A stretch of 25,755 nucleotides of DNA from an uncultured Geobacteraceae bacterium. Lineage in GTDB: Bacteria > Desulfobacterota > Desulfuromonadia > Desulfuromonadales > Geopsychrobacteraceae. The stretch is from contig CALFFB010000158.1 of NCBI GenBank assembly GCA_937958075.1, positions 1-25,755 on the forward strand, in the 5' to 3' direction. The first letter of the stretch is position 1, and every line of letters starts with the position of its first letter. The position numbers and the translations under genes are program-made. Under the pieces are notes generated by a model, which worked only from the letters and a program-made list of their open reading frames with translations, was not told where the DNA came from and made no database searches. This document shows, one piece after another, positions 1 to 7,023 of this stretch.

Positions 1-67
1 CGAGCAGCCGGTTACCATCCTGCTGGTGACTATGGCTATGGCTATGGCTGTGGCTGTCATCACACAT
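1..67 (-). CDS. hypB: HypB, hydrogenase nickel incorporation GTPase (N-terminus only, runs off left edge)
   Basis: The first 22 codons read MCDDSHSHSHSHSHQQDGNR and then LL before the window ends. A Met-Cys start followed by a His-rich run is typical of HypB, the GTPase that delivers nickel to the NiFe hydrogenase large subunit; many HypB proteins use such a run to store nickel. The ATG at 65-67 has a strong AAGGAG site six bases upstream, and the gene starts 45 bases after the hypF stop, so it is probably the next gene of the hydrogenase operon. The CxxCGC nickel motif found at the start of E. coli HypB is not seen here. The GTPase domain lies outside the window, so the name rests on the N-terminus and context. 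Another His-rich metallochaperone such as SlyD or HypA is less likely. Confidence 0.72.
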   Translation of the reverse strand, partial: MCDDSHSHSHSHSHQQDGNRLL

Positions 68-73
68 GCTGCA

Positions 74-79
74 CTCCTT
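74..79 (-). promoter_or_regulatory. Ribosome binding site for hypB
   Basis: On the minus strand this reads AAGGAG, six bases before the ATG at 65-67. It is the main evidence that the open frame running off the left edge is a true gene start. Confidence 0.75.
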
Positions 80-112
80 TGGTGTTGTATCATTGTACCG
101 CGTAAGATGTTT

Positions 113-2419
113 TCAGAATGATACCGCCTGTGAAGCTTCTGCGGCCAGGGCGGCGGCGATTTGTCCGAGGGCGATGCCGCCGTCATTCACCGGTACCTTT
201 TGCGGAATGTGGAGCCTGAAATTGCGCTTTTCCCCCTGTGTTAACAGGGCCTGTACCAGGCGGGTATTCTGAAAGACTCCACCAGTCAGCAGCGCCTCAT
301 GGCGTCCTTCCCGCTCCATGATCCTCATGACCATATCGACCAGCATATTGATGAATCCGGTGACGCCACGAACCGGGTCTGATTCCCGCAGCAAGGCTTC
401 GAGGGCCGGTTGCACGTCGATCACGCCGTCGTTGCCAAGGACAAAACCATAACAGAGATCACATGTCCTGTCGTAGTATTTTTCCATGAGCATGCCGCTC
501 TGGCCTTCAAAGGTGAGCTGGTGGCAGATGCCCAGCAGGGAAGCGGCGGCATCGAACAGCCGACCGATGGAGGAGGACACGGGGGCGTTGAGGCGGCGGT
601 GGTGCATCTGCAGCAGTACCCGGGCTTCCTCGGGGGAAAAGGAACGCAGGCAGGGGTTGTCAAGGGCCAGAGCCTCTTCCCCGTACAGGTCGAAGAGCAG
701 ACTTAGGGCCACCCGGCGCGGTTCGCGGATAGCCTGTTCTGCTCCCAGCAGCCGCAGGGGTCGCAGCTGATAGCGGCGTTCATAGTCACGGTAGGAGCAG
801 TGCAGCACCTCCCCGCCCCAGAGGCTGCCGTCGTCGCCATAGCCGGTACCATCCCAGCAGAAGGCAAGGATCTCCGCATCCAGGCCCAGACCGCAGGCGA
901 CCATGCCGGAGAGGGCGTGAGCGTGGTGATGCTGGACGGTCTGCACCGGCACCTGCTGTCGGGCCGCCCAGCGGGAGGAAAAGTAACCGGGATGTTTGTC
1001 GCACAGAATCAGCTCCGGCTCGAAATCATAGAGCCGCTTGAAGGTGGCGATGGTGCGCTGGAAATAGTCCTCGGCGCCAACCCCTTCAAGATCACCGATA
1101 TGAGGGCTCAGGATCGCCTGTTCGTGGATGCCCAGGGCGATGGTGTTTTTCAGTCCGGCACCGACCGCCAGGACCCGCCGCGTCAGCGTTCCCGGCAGCT
1201 TGATGGCCGCCGGCGCATAGCCCCGGGCGCGGCGCAGCATCAGGGTTTGTCCGGCTGCGTTGGTCACGACGCTGTCATCGCAACCGTTGATGATCTCCCG
1301 GTTGACATCGAGAACAGCATCCACCACCGTTCCCAGGCGGTCACGCAGGATATTCCCGGCGGTGATAACCGGCTCGTCGGCGATATTGGCGCTGGTGGCG
1401 ACCAGGGGACGGTCGAGCCGTTGCAGCAGCAGCAGATGCAGGGGCGAATAGGGGAGAAACAGACCGATACGATCAAGGGGGCCGGTCACGTCCCCGGGTA
1501 ACCGGTTTCTGTTCGGGACCAGAACGACGGGGCGCTGCAGACTGGTCAGCAGAGCCCGGCTGTGGTCATCAAAGCAGCCGAATTCCTCAGCCATGGTCAC
1601 ATCCCGCACCAGCACCGCAAAGGGCTTGTCCGGACGCTCCTTGCGCCGGCGCAGCTGCGCTACGGCAGCGGCGTTGCCGGCGTCGCAGACAATATGAAAG
1701 CCGCCGATCCCTTTGACGGCGATAATCTGCCCCTGCCTGATCATCTCTGCTGCCAGCATCAGGGGCTCCGCCATGGTTATCGGCTCCCCGGCAGCGGTGA
1801 TCAGGTTCAGGTGCGGACCGCACACCGGACAGGCCGTCGCCTCGGCATGAAAGCGCCGGTCTTGCGGATTCTCGTACTCCCGGCGGCAGTCCGGACACAG
1901 AGGGAAAGGGGCCATGGCCGTTGTCGCTCGGTCGTAGGGAAGAGCACGGATGATGGTGTAGCGGGGACCGCAGTTGGTGCAATTATTCAGGGGGTATTGG
2001 AAACGCCGATTTTCCGGGTCCATCAGTTCCTGTTCGCAGTCACCGCACAGGGTGACATCCACCGGCACCAGGGTCTCGGTGAGGCTCTTGTCATGGGAAG
2101 CAAGAATACGGAAATTGCGGTGCTGATCGGTAAAGGGCAGATCCTCCACCGTCACCGCATCAATCTGGGCCAGGGGGGGAGCCTCTGCGGTCAGCTGCTG
2201 TAAAAAACGCTCAAGGCGGGCCCGTTCGCCGCTGATGTCAATAACGACACCGGCGGGTGTGTTGGCGACGGATCCGGTCAGGCGATTGGCCTGGGCAAGG
2301 CGATAGACAAAGGGGCGAAAACCGACACCCTGGACAGTTCCCCTGACAAGGAGGCGCCGGCGGGCGGCAGGGACCTCAGGGGACAAGATGTGCGGACTGT
2401 CGGCCAGGATTCGGGTCAA
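113..2419 (-). CDS. hypF: HypF, carbamoyltransferase for NiFe hydrogenase cyanide ligand synthesis
   Basis: HypF takes carbamoyl phosphate and ATP and loads a carbamoyl group onto the C-terminal Cys of HypE, the precursor of the CN ligands of the NiFe site. The 768-residue frame has the full domain order: acylphosphatase (about 20-108, motif RGTVQGVGFRPFVY, with Arg35 and Asn53), two C4 zinc fingers (C125/C128 with C147/C150, and C175/C178 with C197/C200), a YrdC-like domain (about 215-400) and a Kae1-like C-terminal domain with HHHAH near residue 497 and LTGGVFQN near the end. Length is normal. The start is a TTG (2417-2419) whose TGA overlaps the stop of the upstream protease gene; AGGCGG lies a few bases before it. 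The first 20 residues are not part of the conserved domain, so a slightly later start cannot be excluded. Confidence 0.96.
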   Translation of the reverse strand: MTRILADSPHILSPEVPAARRRLLVRGTVQGVGFRPFVYRLAQANRLTGSVANTPAGVVIDISGERARLERFLQQLTAEAPPLAQIDAVTVEDLPFTDQHRNFRILASHDKSLTETLVPVDVTLCGDCEQELMDPENRRFQYPLNNCTNCGPRYTIIRALPYDRATTAMAPFPLCPDCRREYENPQDRRFHAEATACPVCGPHLNLITAAGEPITMAEPLMLAAEMIRQGQIIAVKGIGGFHIVCDAGNAAAVAQLRRRKERPDKPFAVLVRDVTMAEEFGCFDDHSRALLTSLQRPVVLVPNRNRLPGDVTGPLDRIGLFLPYSPLHLLLLQRLDRPLVATSANIADEPVITAGNILRDRLGTVVDAVLDVNREIINGCDDSVVTNAAGQTLMLRRARGYAPAAIKLPGTLTRRVLAVGAGLKNTIALGIHEQAILSPHIGDLEGVGAEDYFQRTIATFKRLYDFEPELILCDKHPGYFSSRWAARQQVPVQTVQHHHAHALSGMVACGLGLDAEILAFCWDGTGYGDDGSLWGGEVLHCSYRDYERRYQLRPLRLLGAEQAIREPRRVALSLLFDLYGEEALALDNPCLRSFSPEEARVLLQMHHRRLNAPVSSSIGRLFDAAASLLGICHQLTFEGQSGMLMEKYYDRTCDLCYGFVLGNDGVIDVQPALEALLRESDPVRGVTGFINMLVDMVMRIMEREGRHEALLTGGVFQNTRLVQALLTQGEKRNFRLHIPQKVPVNDGGIALGQIAAALAAEASQAVSF

Positions 2420-2895
2420 AGATCCGCCTGTTCATGTAAAAAGTGATCAATGCGCCGGGCCGCCTCGGCGATGAGTTTGGGCAGGGCCTGTTCAACCGGT
2501 GGGGACAGGGTCATTTCCATCTGAATATTATCATACTGGACGCCCAGCAGTTCGACCTCATCCGGCCGGTCACCGAGGAGTTCGGCCGCGTCCAGCAGAT
2601 CCTTGATGCCCGCCTGGTGGGGGGAGATGCGCCGGGAAAAAATCGGGTTGATGTCCTCACCGGCGATCCGGGCCACGGTTCCCGGCGCCTCGCCGATGTT
2701 GATGGCGTCGAGGAGCAGGAGCCTGTCTGCCCAGGCCACGTGCCCGAGCAGATCAAGCCCCAGGGTGCCGCCATCGATAATCTGAAAATTGTCGCGATCC
2801 GGATAACGCTGCTGCAGGGCATAAATCGCGTGCAGCCCGGCGGCATCGTCATTCATCAGCAGATTGCCCAGACCCAAAACCAGAAAGTTCGCCAT
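2416..2895 (-). CDS. hyaP: Hydrogenase maturation protease (HyaP/HyaD/HupD family)
   Basis: This endopeptidase trims the C-terminal tail of the hydrogenase large subunit after nickel insertion. The 159-residue protein starts MANFLVLGLGN, the usual beta-strand and GxGN motif. Residues at the three nickel-sensing positions of E. coli HybD (E16, D62, H93) are D17, D63 and H93, so the Glu is replaced by Asp. The frame is open 47 codons further upstream, but that part overlaps the cytochrome b gene and does not look like the family. The ATG at 2893-2895 has GGAG 11 bases upstream and gives the expected length. It lies 37 bases after the cytochrome b stop and overlaps hypF. Its substrate is presumably the large subunit encoded two genes upstream. 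Confidence 0.93.
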   Translation of the reverse strand: MANFLVLGLGNLLMNDDAAGLHAIYALQQRYPDRDNFQIIDGGTLGLDLLGHVAWADRLLLLDAINIGEAPGTVARIAGEDINPIFSRRISPHQAGIKDLLDAAELLGDRPDEVELLGVQYDNIQMEMTLSPPVEQALPKLIAEAARRIDHFLHEQADL

Positions 2896-2932
2896 CAGTG
2901 TCTCAACTCCAGCTGTCGATGACCAGGGGCCA

Positions 2933-3634
2933 TCAGTCACGGTGATCCGGCTTCCATCCGGAGAAGATGGAGCTGATCTCACCCGATTTGGTTTTGAAGT
3001 CGAACAGCACGACACTGTACAGGTGATTGATGACAAAGCCGGCCACCAGAAACATCACCATGAAATGAAACCAGCGCACCCACTGATTGCTGACCAGCCC
3101 GAACACCCAGCCGGTGACAGCATAGAGGGTACTTCCGGGGTCCGCCTGGGCCCACAGGGCAAAGCCGGTAAGAATCTGCAGAAAAAACAGCAGAAACAGC
3201 AGGGTATAGGCGCAGAACGCCACCGGATTGTGCCCGAGCAGATGCGGGGTTTTTTGGCCGAGAAAGATATAGAAACGAAAATAGGCCCAGAAGGTTTCCC
3301 GATCCTTTCTGTTAAAGGGGTTGGGAATAGCTCGCCAGCTGGCATAGTAACTGCCGCCGAGGAACCAGTAGAGGCGGGCCAGGATACTCACGGCAAACAG
3401 CACTCCGGCCACATAGTGAATGTGGCGCATGTGGCCCATGATGTAGGGATGCTGCGCCGCACTCATGAAGGGATCGTGAATAAAATAGCCGGTGACCGAC
3501 AGGACGATGATGCAGAAAAAATTCACCCAGTGAATGATCCGCACCGGCCCTTCCCAGATATAGAGAAAGCGGCGGGCGGCGCATTCGGCCGGCTGCTCGG
3601 GGGTCGTCAATGTTGCATTGGTGCTCTCGGCCAT
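2933..3634 (-). CDS. hyaB: Ni/Fe-hydrogenase b-type cytochrome subunit (HyaC/HupC family)
   Basis: This membrane diheme cytochrome b anchors the periplasmic hydrogenase dimer and passes electrons from the small-subunit Fe-S chain to quinone. The 233-residue protein shows four clear hydrophobic helices (about 34-52, 73-93, 136-162, 187-211). His residues placed for heme binding or for the periplasmic interface include H35, H71/H73, H190 and H204. The motif RIIHWVNFF near residue 32 is typical of the family. The ATG has GGGAGG four bases upstream, and this site overlaps the tail of the large subunit gene, only nine bases away, which supports tight co-expression. The symbol follows Geobacter usage (hyaS-L-B-P); in E. 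coli naming this would be hyaC. Confidence 0.94.
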   Translation of the reverse strand: MAESTNATLTTPEQPAECAARRFLYIWEGPVRIIHWVNFFCIIVLSVTGYFIHDPFMSAAQHPYIMGHMRHIHYVAGVLFAVSILARLYWFLGGSYYASWRAIPNPFNRKDRETFWAYFRFYIFLGQKTPHLLGHNPVAFCAYTLLFLLFFLQILTGFALWAQADPGSTLYAVTGWVFGLVSNQWVRWFHFMVMFLVAGFVINHLYSVVLFDFKTKSGEISSIFSGWKPDHRD

Positions 3635-3643
3635 AACGCCTCC

Positions 3644-5356
3644 CTAGAGTATTTTCGCTTTGGATATGAGTTGTCCGCCCTCGTCGTACAGGTGCACGGC
3701 GCAGGCCATGCACGGGTCAAAGGAGTGCATGGTGCGCAGAATCTCCAGAGGCCGCTGCGGATCAGCGATGGGCGTGCCGATAAGGGATTCCTCATACTGT
3801 CCGCGCACCCCGGCGGGATCACGCGGCCCGGCGTTCCAGGTGGTGGGCACCACGGCCTGGTAGTTTCTGATGTTCTTGTTGTCGATCACCACCCAGTGCC
3901 CCAGGGCGCCGCGCGGCGCTTCATGGAAACCGAAACCACGGGCGTTTGCCGGCCAGGTTGCCGGATCCCAGTTTTCGTTGTTATGGATGGCGTAGTCACC
4001 ACTTTTGATATTGGCCACCAGGGCATCGAGCCAGTCGCCCATCTTGTTGATCATGATCAGGGTCTCGACGGCGCGGGCGGCGGTCCGGCCCAGGGTCGAG
4101 AACAGCACCTCCGGCCCGACACCGAGCTTGCCCAGCACCAGGTTGACGGTGTCGGTGACCTCCTTGTGTCCTGAAGCGTAGGCCACCAGCATCCTTGAGA
4201 GGGGGCCCACCTCCATCGGCTTGTCATCGTAGCGGGGGGACTTGACCCAGGAATACTTGTTGTCCGTATCGAGGAAATCGTAGGGCGGCTTCGGCCCGCT
4301 GTACTGATGGTTGGTTTCTCCTTCATAGGGGTGTTTGCCGACGCTGTCACCGCCGCTGTACTCATACCAGGAATGGGTGACATACTCGGTCACCTTCTGC
4401 TGATCGACGGGCATGACCCTGGACAGGTCACCATCGACAATCACCCCCGCCGGCATCCAGAAATCGTGCGGATAGCCGCGCCGCCCTTCGGGGAAGTCGC
4501 CGTAGGAGAGGTAGTTCTTGTGGCCGGTGCCGATGCCCGCCCACTCCAGATAGAAGGGTGCCACCGCCAGCACGTCGGGGATATAGACCTGCTCGACAAA
4601 TTCCCTGGCCATGGCGAGATACTGCCTGATCTGGGCGATCTTGTCAGCGTTGATGGCGTTCTGGCTGTTGGGATCGACGGGGATCGCCATGCCGCCCACC
4701 AGGAAGGTCTGGGGATGGGGGTTTTTCGAGCCGAGGATGGCCTGGATCTTGATGATCTCCTTCTGCACCGTCAGGGCTTCCAGATAGTGGGCCACCGCCA
4801 TGAGGTTGGCTTCCGCCGGCAGCTTCATGGCCGGATGCCCCCAGTAGCCGTTGGTGAAGGGGCCGAGCTTGCCGGTGTTGACAAAGGCGGCGACCCGATC
4901 CTGCACCCCCTTGAAATACTTTTCGCTGGAATATTTCCAGGGAGAAATGCTCTGCTGCAGGGCCGCGGTCTTTTTCGGGTCGGCGGACAGGGCCGAGACC
5001 ACATCCACCCAGTCCAGGGCGTGGAGATGATAAAAATGGATGACATGATCCTGGACATTCTGGATGCCCATGATGACATTGCGGATCATTTCGGCATTAA
5101 AGGGAATCTGGATGTTCAGGGCATTTTCCACGGCGCGGATGGAGGCCAGGGAATGAACCGTGGTGCAGACCCCGCAGAAGCGCTGGGTGTAATACCAGGC
5201 GTCGCGGGGATCGCGGTTTCGGAGGATGGTTTCCACCCCGCGAAACATGGTGGCGCTTGACCAGGCGTCGGTGATCACGCCGTTCTCGATTTTCGCCTCG
5301 ATACGCAGGTGCCCTTCGATGCGGGTCACTGGATCCACTACGATTTTATTGGCCAT
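3644..5356 (-). CDS. hyaL: NiFe hydrogenase large (catalytic) subunit
   Basis: This is the H2-activating subunit, holding the NiFe(CN)2CO site. From the chosen ATG the protein has 570 residues. The N-terminal nickel motif RFCGVCTTVH places C61 and C64, and the C-terminal motif DPCMACAVH places C549, C552 and H555. A 15-residue tail after that His is the expected product of cleavage by the maturation protease two genes downstream. The motif DPVTRIEGHL near the N-terminus is the group 1 signature. The frame is open back to a GTG at 5365, but that GTG lies inside the GGGGAG ribosome site, which is eight bases from the ATG at 5354-5356; the ATG is preferred. It starts 14 bases after the small subunit stop. 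Known as hyaB in E. coli naming. Confidence 0.97.
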   Translation of the reverse strand: MANKIVVDPVTRIEGHLRIEAKIENGVITDAWSSATMFRGVETILRNRDPRDAWYYTQRFCGVCTTVHSLASIRAVENALNIQIPFNAEMIRNVIMGIQNVQDHVIHFYHLHALDWVDVVSALSADPKKTAALQQSISPWKYSSEKYFKGVQDRVAAFVNTGKLGPFTNGYWGHPAMKLPAEANLMAVAHYLEALTVQKEIIKIQAILGSKNPHPQTFLVGGMAIPVDPNSQNAINADKIAQIRQYLAMAREFVEQVYIPDVLAVAPFYLEWAGIGTGHKNYLSYGDFPEGRRGYPHDFWMPAGVIVDGDLSRVMPVDQQKVTEYVTHSWYEYSGGDSVGKHPYEGETNHQYSGPKPPYDFLDTDNKYSWVKSPRYDDKPMEVGPLSRMLVAYASGHKEVTDTVNLVLGKLGVGPEVLFSTLGRTAARAVETLIMINKMGDWLDALVANIKSGDYAIHNNENWDPATWPANARGFGFHEAPRGALGHWVVIDNKNIRNYQAVVPTTWNAGPRDPAGVRGQYEESLIGTPIADPQRPLEILRTMHSFDPCMACAVHLYDEGGQLISKAKIL

Positions 5357-5364
5357 GATCGTCA

Positions 5365-5370
5365 CTCCCC
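5365..5370 (-). promoter_or_regulatory. Ribosome binding site that decides the hyaL start
   Basis: On the minus strand this reads GGGGAG, eight bases upstream of the ATG at 5354-5356. The upstream in-frame GTG shares its last base, so that GTG cannot use it. The start should therefore be the ATG. Confidence 0.7.
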
Positions 5371-6498
5371 TTATTTGTCAGCGTCGCTGTCGGCGTCAAT
5401 TGTCTGTTGGATTTCTTCGCGGGTTTCCTCTTTGGCTTCCCGGACCTGCTTCCAGTTCCGGGCCAGGGTCACGGCGCCGTGGGCGCCGAAGATCGCCGCC
5501 GAGGTTCCGACAATGGCGGCTCCTATTTTCAGGGCCGAGGCCTCCACGCCAAAACCGGGGACATTGGGCAGGCGCTGGTACATGGGCATCATGGTGTCGA
5601 AGAAACCGGGTTCACTGCAGCCGACACAACCGTGTCCGGCCATGACCGGCCAGCTCAGGCCCTCGTTCCAGCGCAGGGTCGGGCAGTTGTGGAAGCTTTC
5701 CGGTCCCTTGCAGCCCATCTTGTACAGACACCAGCCCTGGCGATGACCGTAGTCCCCCCAGTTTTCCACATACTGGCCGGCATCGAAATGACCGCGCCGC
5801 TCACAGTTGTCATGAATCCGCTTGCCGTAGGCAAACTTCGGACGCCCGAACCGATCCATGGCCGGTGGCGTGCCGAAGGTCAGGTAATGGACGATGGTTC
5901 CGGTCAGATTGTCGACATTCATGGGACAGCCGGGAAGGTTGATGACGGTTTTGTTCGGCAGCAGGTCGCTGACGCCGACAGCTCCCGTCGGATTGGGATA
6001 GGCGGCGGGCAGGCCGCCGTAGGACGAACAGCTGCCGACAGCGATGATCACGCCGGCGTTGCCACCGACTTTCCTGAGGATATCCACCGCGGTCTGGCCG
6101 GCGATGGTGCAGTAGACGCCATCGGCGCCGGCGGGGATCGACCCTTCGACAATGCAGATGTACTGCCCCTTGTATTTTTCCATGGTGGCGTGCTTGCTGG
6201 CTTCGGCCTGCTCACCGGCGGCGGCCATGACCGTTTCGTGATAATCGAGGGAGATATGATCGAGGATCAGCTCACCCACCGAGGGGCGGTTGGCACGCAG
6301 CAGGGATTCCGTGTCGCCGGTGCAGGACTGAAACTCCATCCAGATGACCGGTGGCCGGTTGTCGTTTTCGATGGCCGCCGCGATCTTCGGGGTCATGGCC
6401 GCCGGTACCGCCAGCAGCGCCCCCAGGGAAGAGCAATACTTGAGAAAACTCCTGCGTGTGATGTTGTGGCTGTCAAGCAGTTCCCTGAAATCACTCAT
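5371..6498 (-). CDS. hyaS: NiFe hydrogenase small (Fe-S) subunit, Tat-exported, with an Asp proximal-cluster variant
   Basis: This subunit carries the Fe-S chain from the NiFe site to cytochrome b. The 375 residues begin with a Tat signal (RRSFLK at 15-20, then a hydrophobic stretch to about residue 42). Near the C-terminus a hydrophobic helix (about 323-347) should anchor it in the membrane, followed by a charged tail. Distal cluster ligands are H229, C232, C257 and C263; medial cluster ligands are C272, C291 and C294. Proximal ligands are C59, C157 and C191, but the fourth position is Asp62 (SCTGDTES, where most relatives have CTGC). Neither extra Cys of the O2-tolerant 4Fe-3S type is present (CTG, not CTC; GSCSSYGG, not WGC). 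It is first in the operon, with GGGGAGG about eight bases before the ATG. Known as hyaA/hupS in other naming. Confidence 0.96.
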   Translation of the reverse strand: MSDFRELLDSHNITRRSFLKYCSSLGALLAVPAAMTPKIAAAIENDNRPPVIWMEFQSCTGDTESLLRANRPSVGELILDHISLDYHETVMAAAGEQAEASKHATMEKYKGQYICIVEGSIPAGADGVYCTIAGQTAVDILRKVGGNAGVIIAVGSCSSYGGLPAAYPNPTGAVGVSDLLPNKTVINLPGCPMNVDNLTGTIVHYLTFGTPPAMDRFGRPKFAYGKRIHDNCERRGHFDAGQYVENWGDYGHRQGWCLYKMGCKGPESFHNCPTLRWNEGLSWPVMAGHGCVGCSEPGFFDTMMPMYQRLPNVPGFGVEASALKIGAAIVGTSAAIFGAHGAVTLARNWKQVREAKEETREEIQQTIDADSDADK

Positions 6499-6559
6499 AA
6501 CCCGTACCTCCCCGAAATGGAATAAGGATTTTGACCCAAGGTAAATTTAACACCGTTTT

Positions 6560-6587
6560 ATTATTTTTCAACTGCAAAGGGCGTCAA
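6560..6587 (-). promoter_or_regulatory. Candidate sigma70 promoter for the hydrogenase operon
   Basis: On the minus strand, TTGACG (6582-6587) and AATAAT (6560-6565) are separated by 16 bases, 62 bases or more upstream of the hyaS ATG. Both boxes match five of six consensus positions. The rest of the 237-base gap (6499-6735) shows no clear FNR box or sigma54 -24/-12 site. Not confirmed by any start-site data. Confidence 0.5.
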
Positions 6588-6644
6588 GTTCAGTGTCTTG
6601 TGTGTTATTTTCGATAAACTACCGAAGAATTATGCAGCTGTCGG

Positions 6645-6674
6645 TTGACGCGGAAAACGGCTTTGGTGAAAAAT
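6645..6674 (+). promoter_or_regulatory. Weak candidate promoter for the cytochrome lipoprotein gene
   Basis: TTGACG (6645-6650) and AAAAAT (6669-6674) are 18 bases apart, about 60 bases upstream of the ATG at 6736. The -10 box matches only four of six positions, so this is tentative. Confidence 0.25.
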
Positions 6675-6735
6675 TGTCGGCAACCGGACCTGGCCCAGTC
6701 CAGAGGGCTACCACCATTGACAACAGGGGCATAGG

Positions 6736-7014
6736 ATGCATGGCAGATCATTCAGAGGGATTTTTCCAGGGGCGTTGCTGCTGTTGCTGTTGACCATGCC
6801 CCTGCTGTTGTCCTGTCGTCAGGAGTCCATTCCTCTGATCGAGGAGAAATGCGGCACCTGTCACAGCGCCTCAATTGTGTATGAAACCAGGCGCAGCGAG
6901 GCGGGTTGGCGACAGATCATGCACGGTATGAAAGTGCGCGGTCTGGTCATCAGCGAAGAGGAAGAGCAGCGCGTCTTTGATATTCTGCTGACGGACTTCG
7001 TGCTGGAACAGTGA
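6736..7014 (+). CDS. Small monoheme c-type cytochrome lipoprotein
   Basis: The 92-residue protein has a leucine-rich signal peptide ending in a lipobox-like LLSC, so Cys27 should be lipidated and the protein tethered in the periplasm. The mature part is only about 66 residues and holds one heme c motif, CGTCH (C39, C42, H43). Met62 or Met65 could be the second heme ligand. The spacing from CxxCH to GWRQIMHGM and then to a C-terminal helix resembles small heme domains such as the heme-binding part of quinohemoprotein amine dehydrogenase alpha subunits. AGGGG precedes the ATG by a few bases. It is divergent from the hydrogenase operon and ends nine bases from the amylosucrase stop on the other strand. 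A redox role is likely; its partner is unknown. Confidence 0.82.
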   Translation: MHGRSFRGIFPGALLLLLLTMPLLLSCRQESIPLIEEKCGTCHSASIVYETRRSEAGWRQIMHGMKVRGLVISEEEEQRVFDILLTDFVLEQ

Positions 7015-7023
7015 GGCGCCGCG

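Noticed and set aside
2896..3036. Longer version of the maturation protease by 47 codons
   Set aside because: The extra part overlaps the cytochrome b gene and has no similarity to the family; a good ATG with GGAG gives the normal length.
2864..4174. A 436-codon open frame on the plus strand opposite the cytochrome b and large subunit genes
   Set aside because: It is the antisense shadow of confidently identified hydrogenase genes in GC-rich DNA; its translation is low-complexity and rich in His, Gly and Asp, with no recognisable domain.
6499..6735. Possible FNR or sigma54 control of the hydrogenase
   Set aside because: No TTGAT-N4-ATCAA-like box and no TGGC-N7-TTGC-like pair could be found on either strand.
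6593..6793. A 66-codon open frame on the plus strand overlapping the cytochrome lipoprotein start
   Set aside because: No ribosome site or domain, and it ends in a Cys run caused by the leucine-rich signal peptide read in another frame.
7015..7023. Possible bidirectional terminator between the cytochrome lipoprotein and amylosucrase
   Set aside because: Only nine bases separate the stops and no GC stem followed by a T run is visible.
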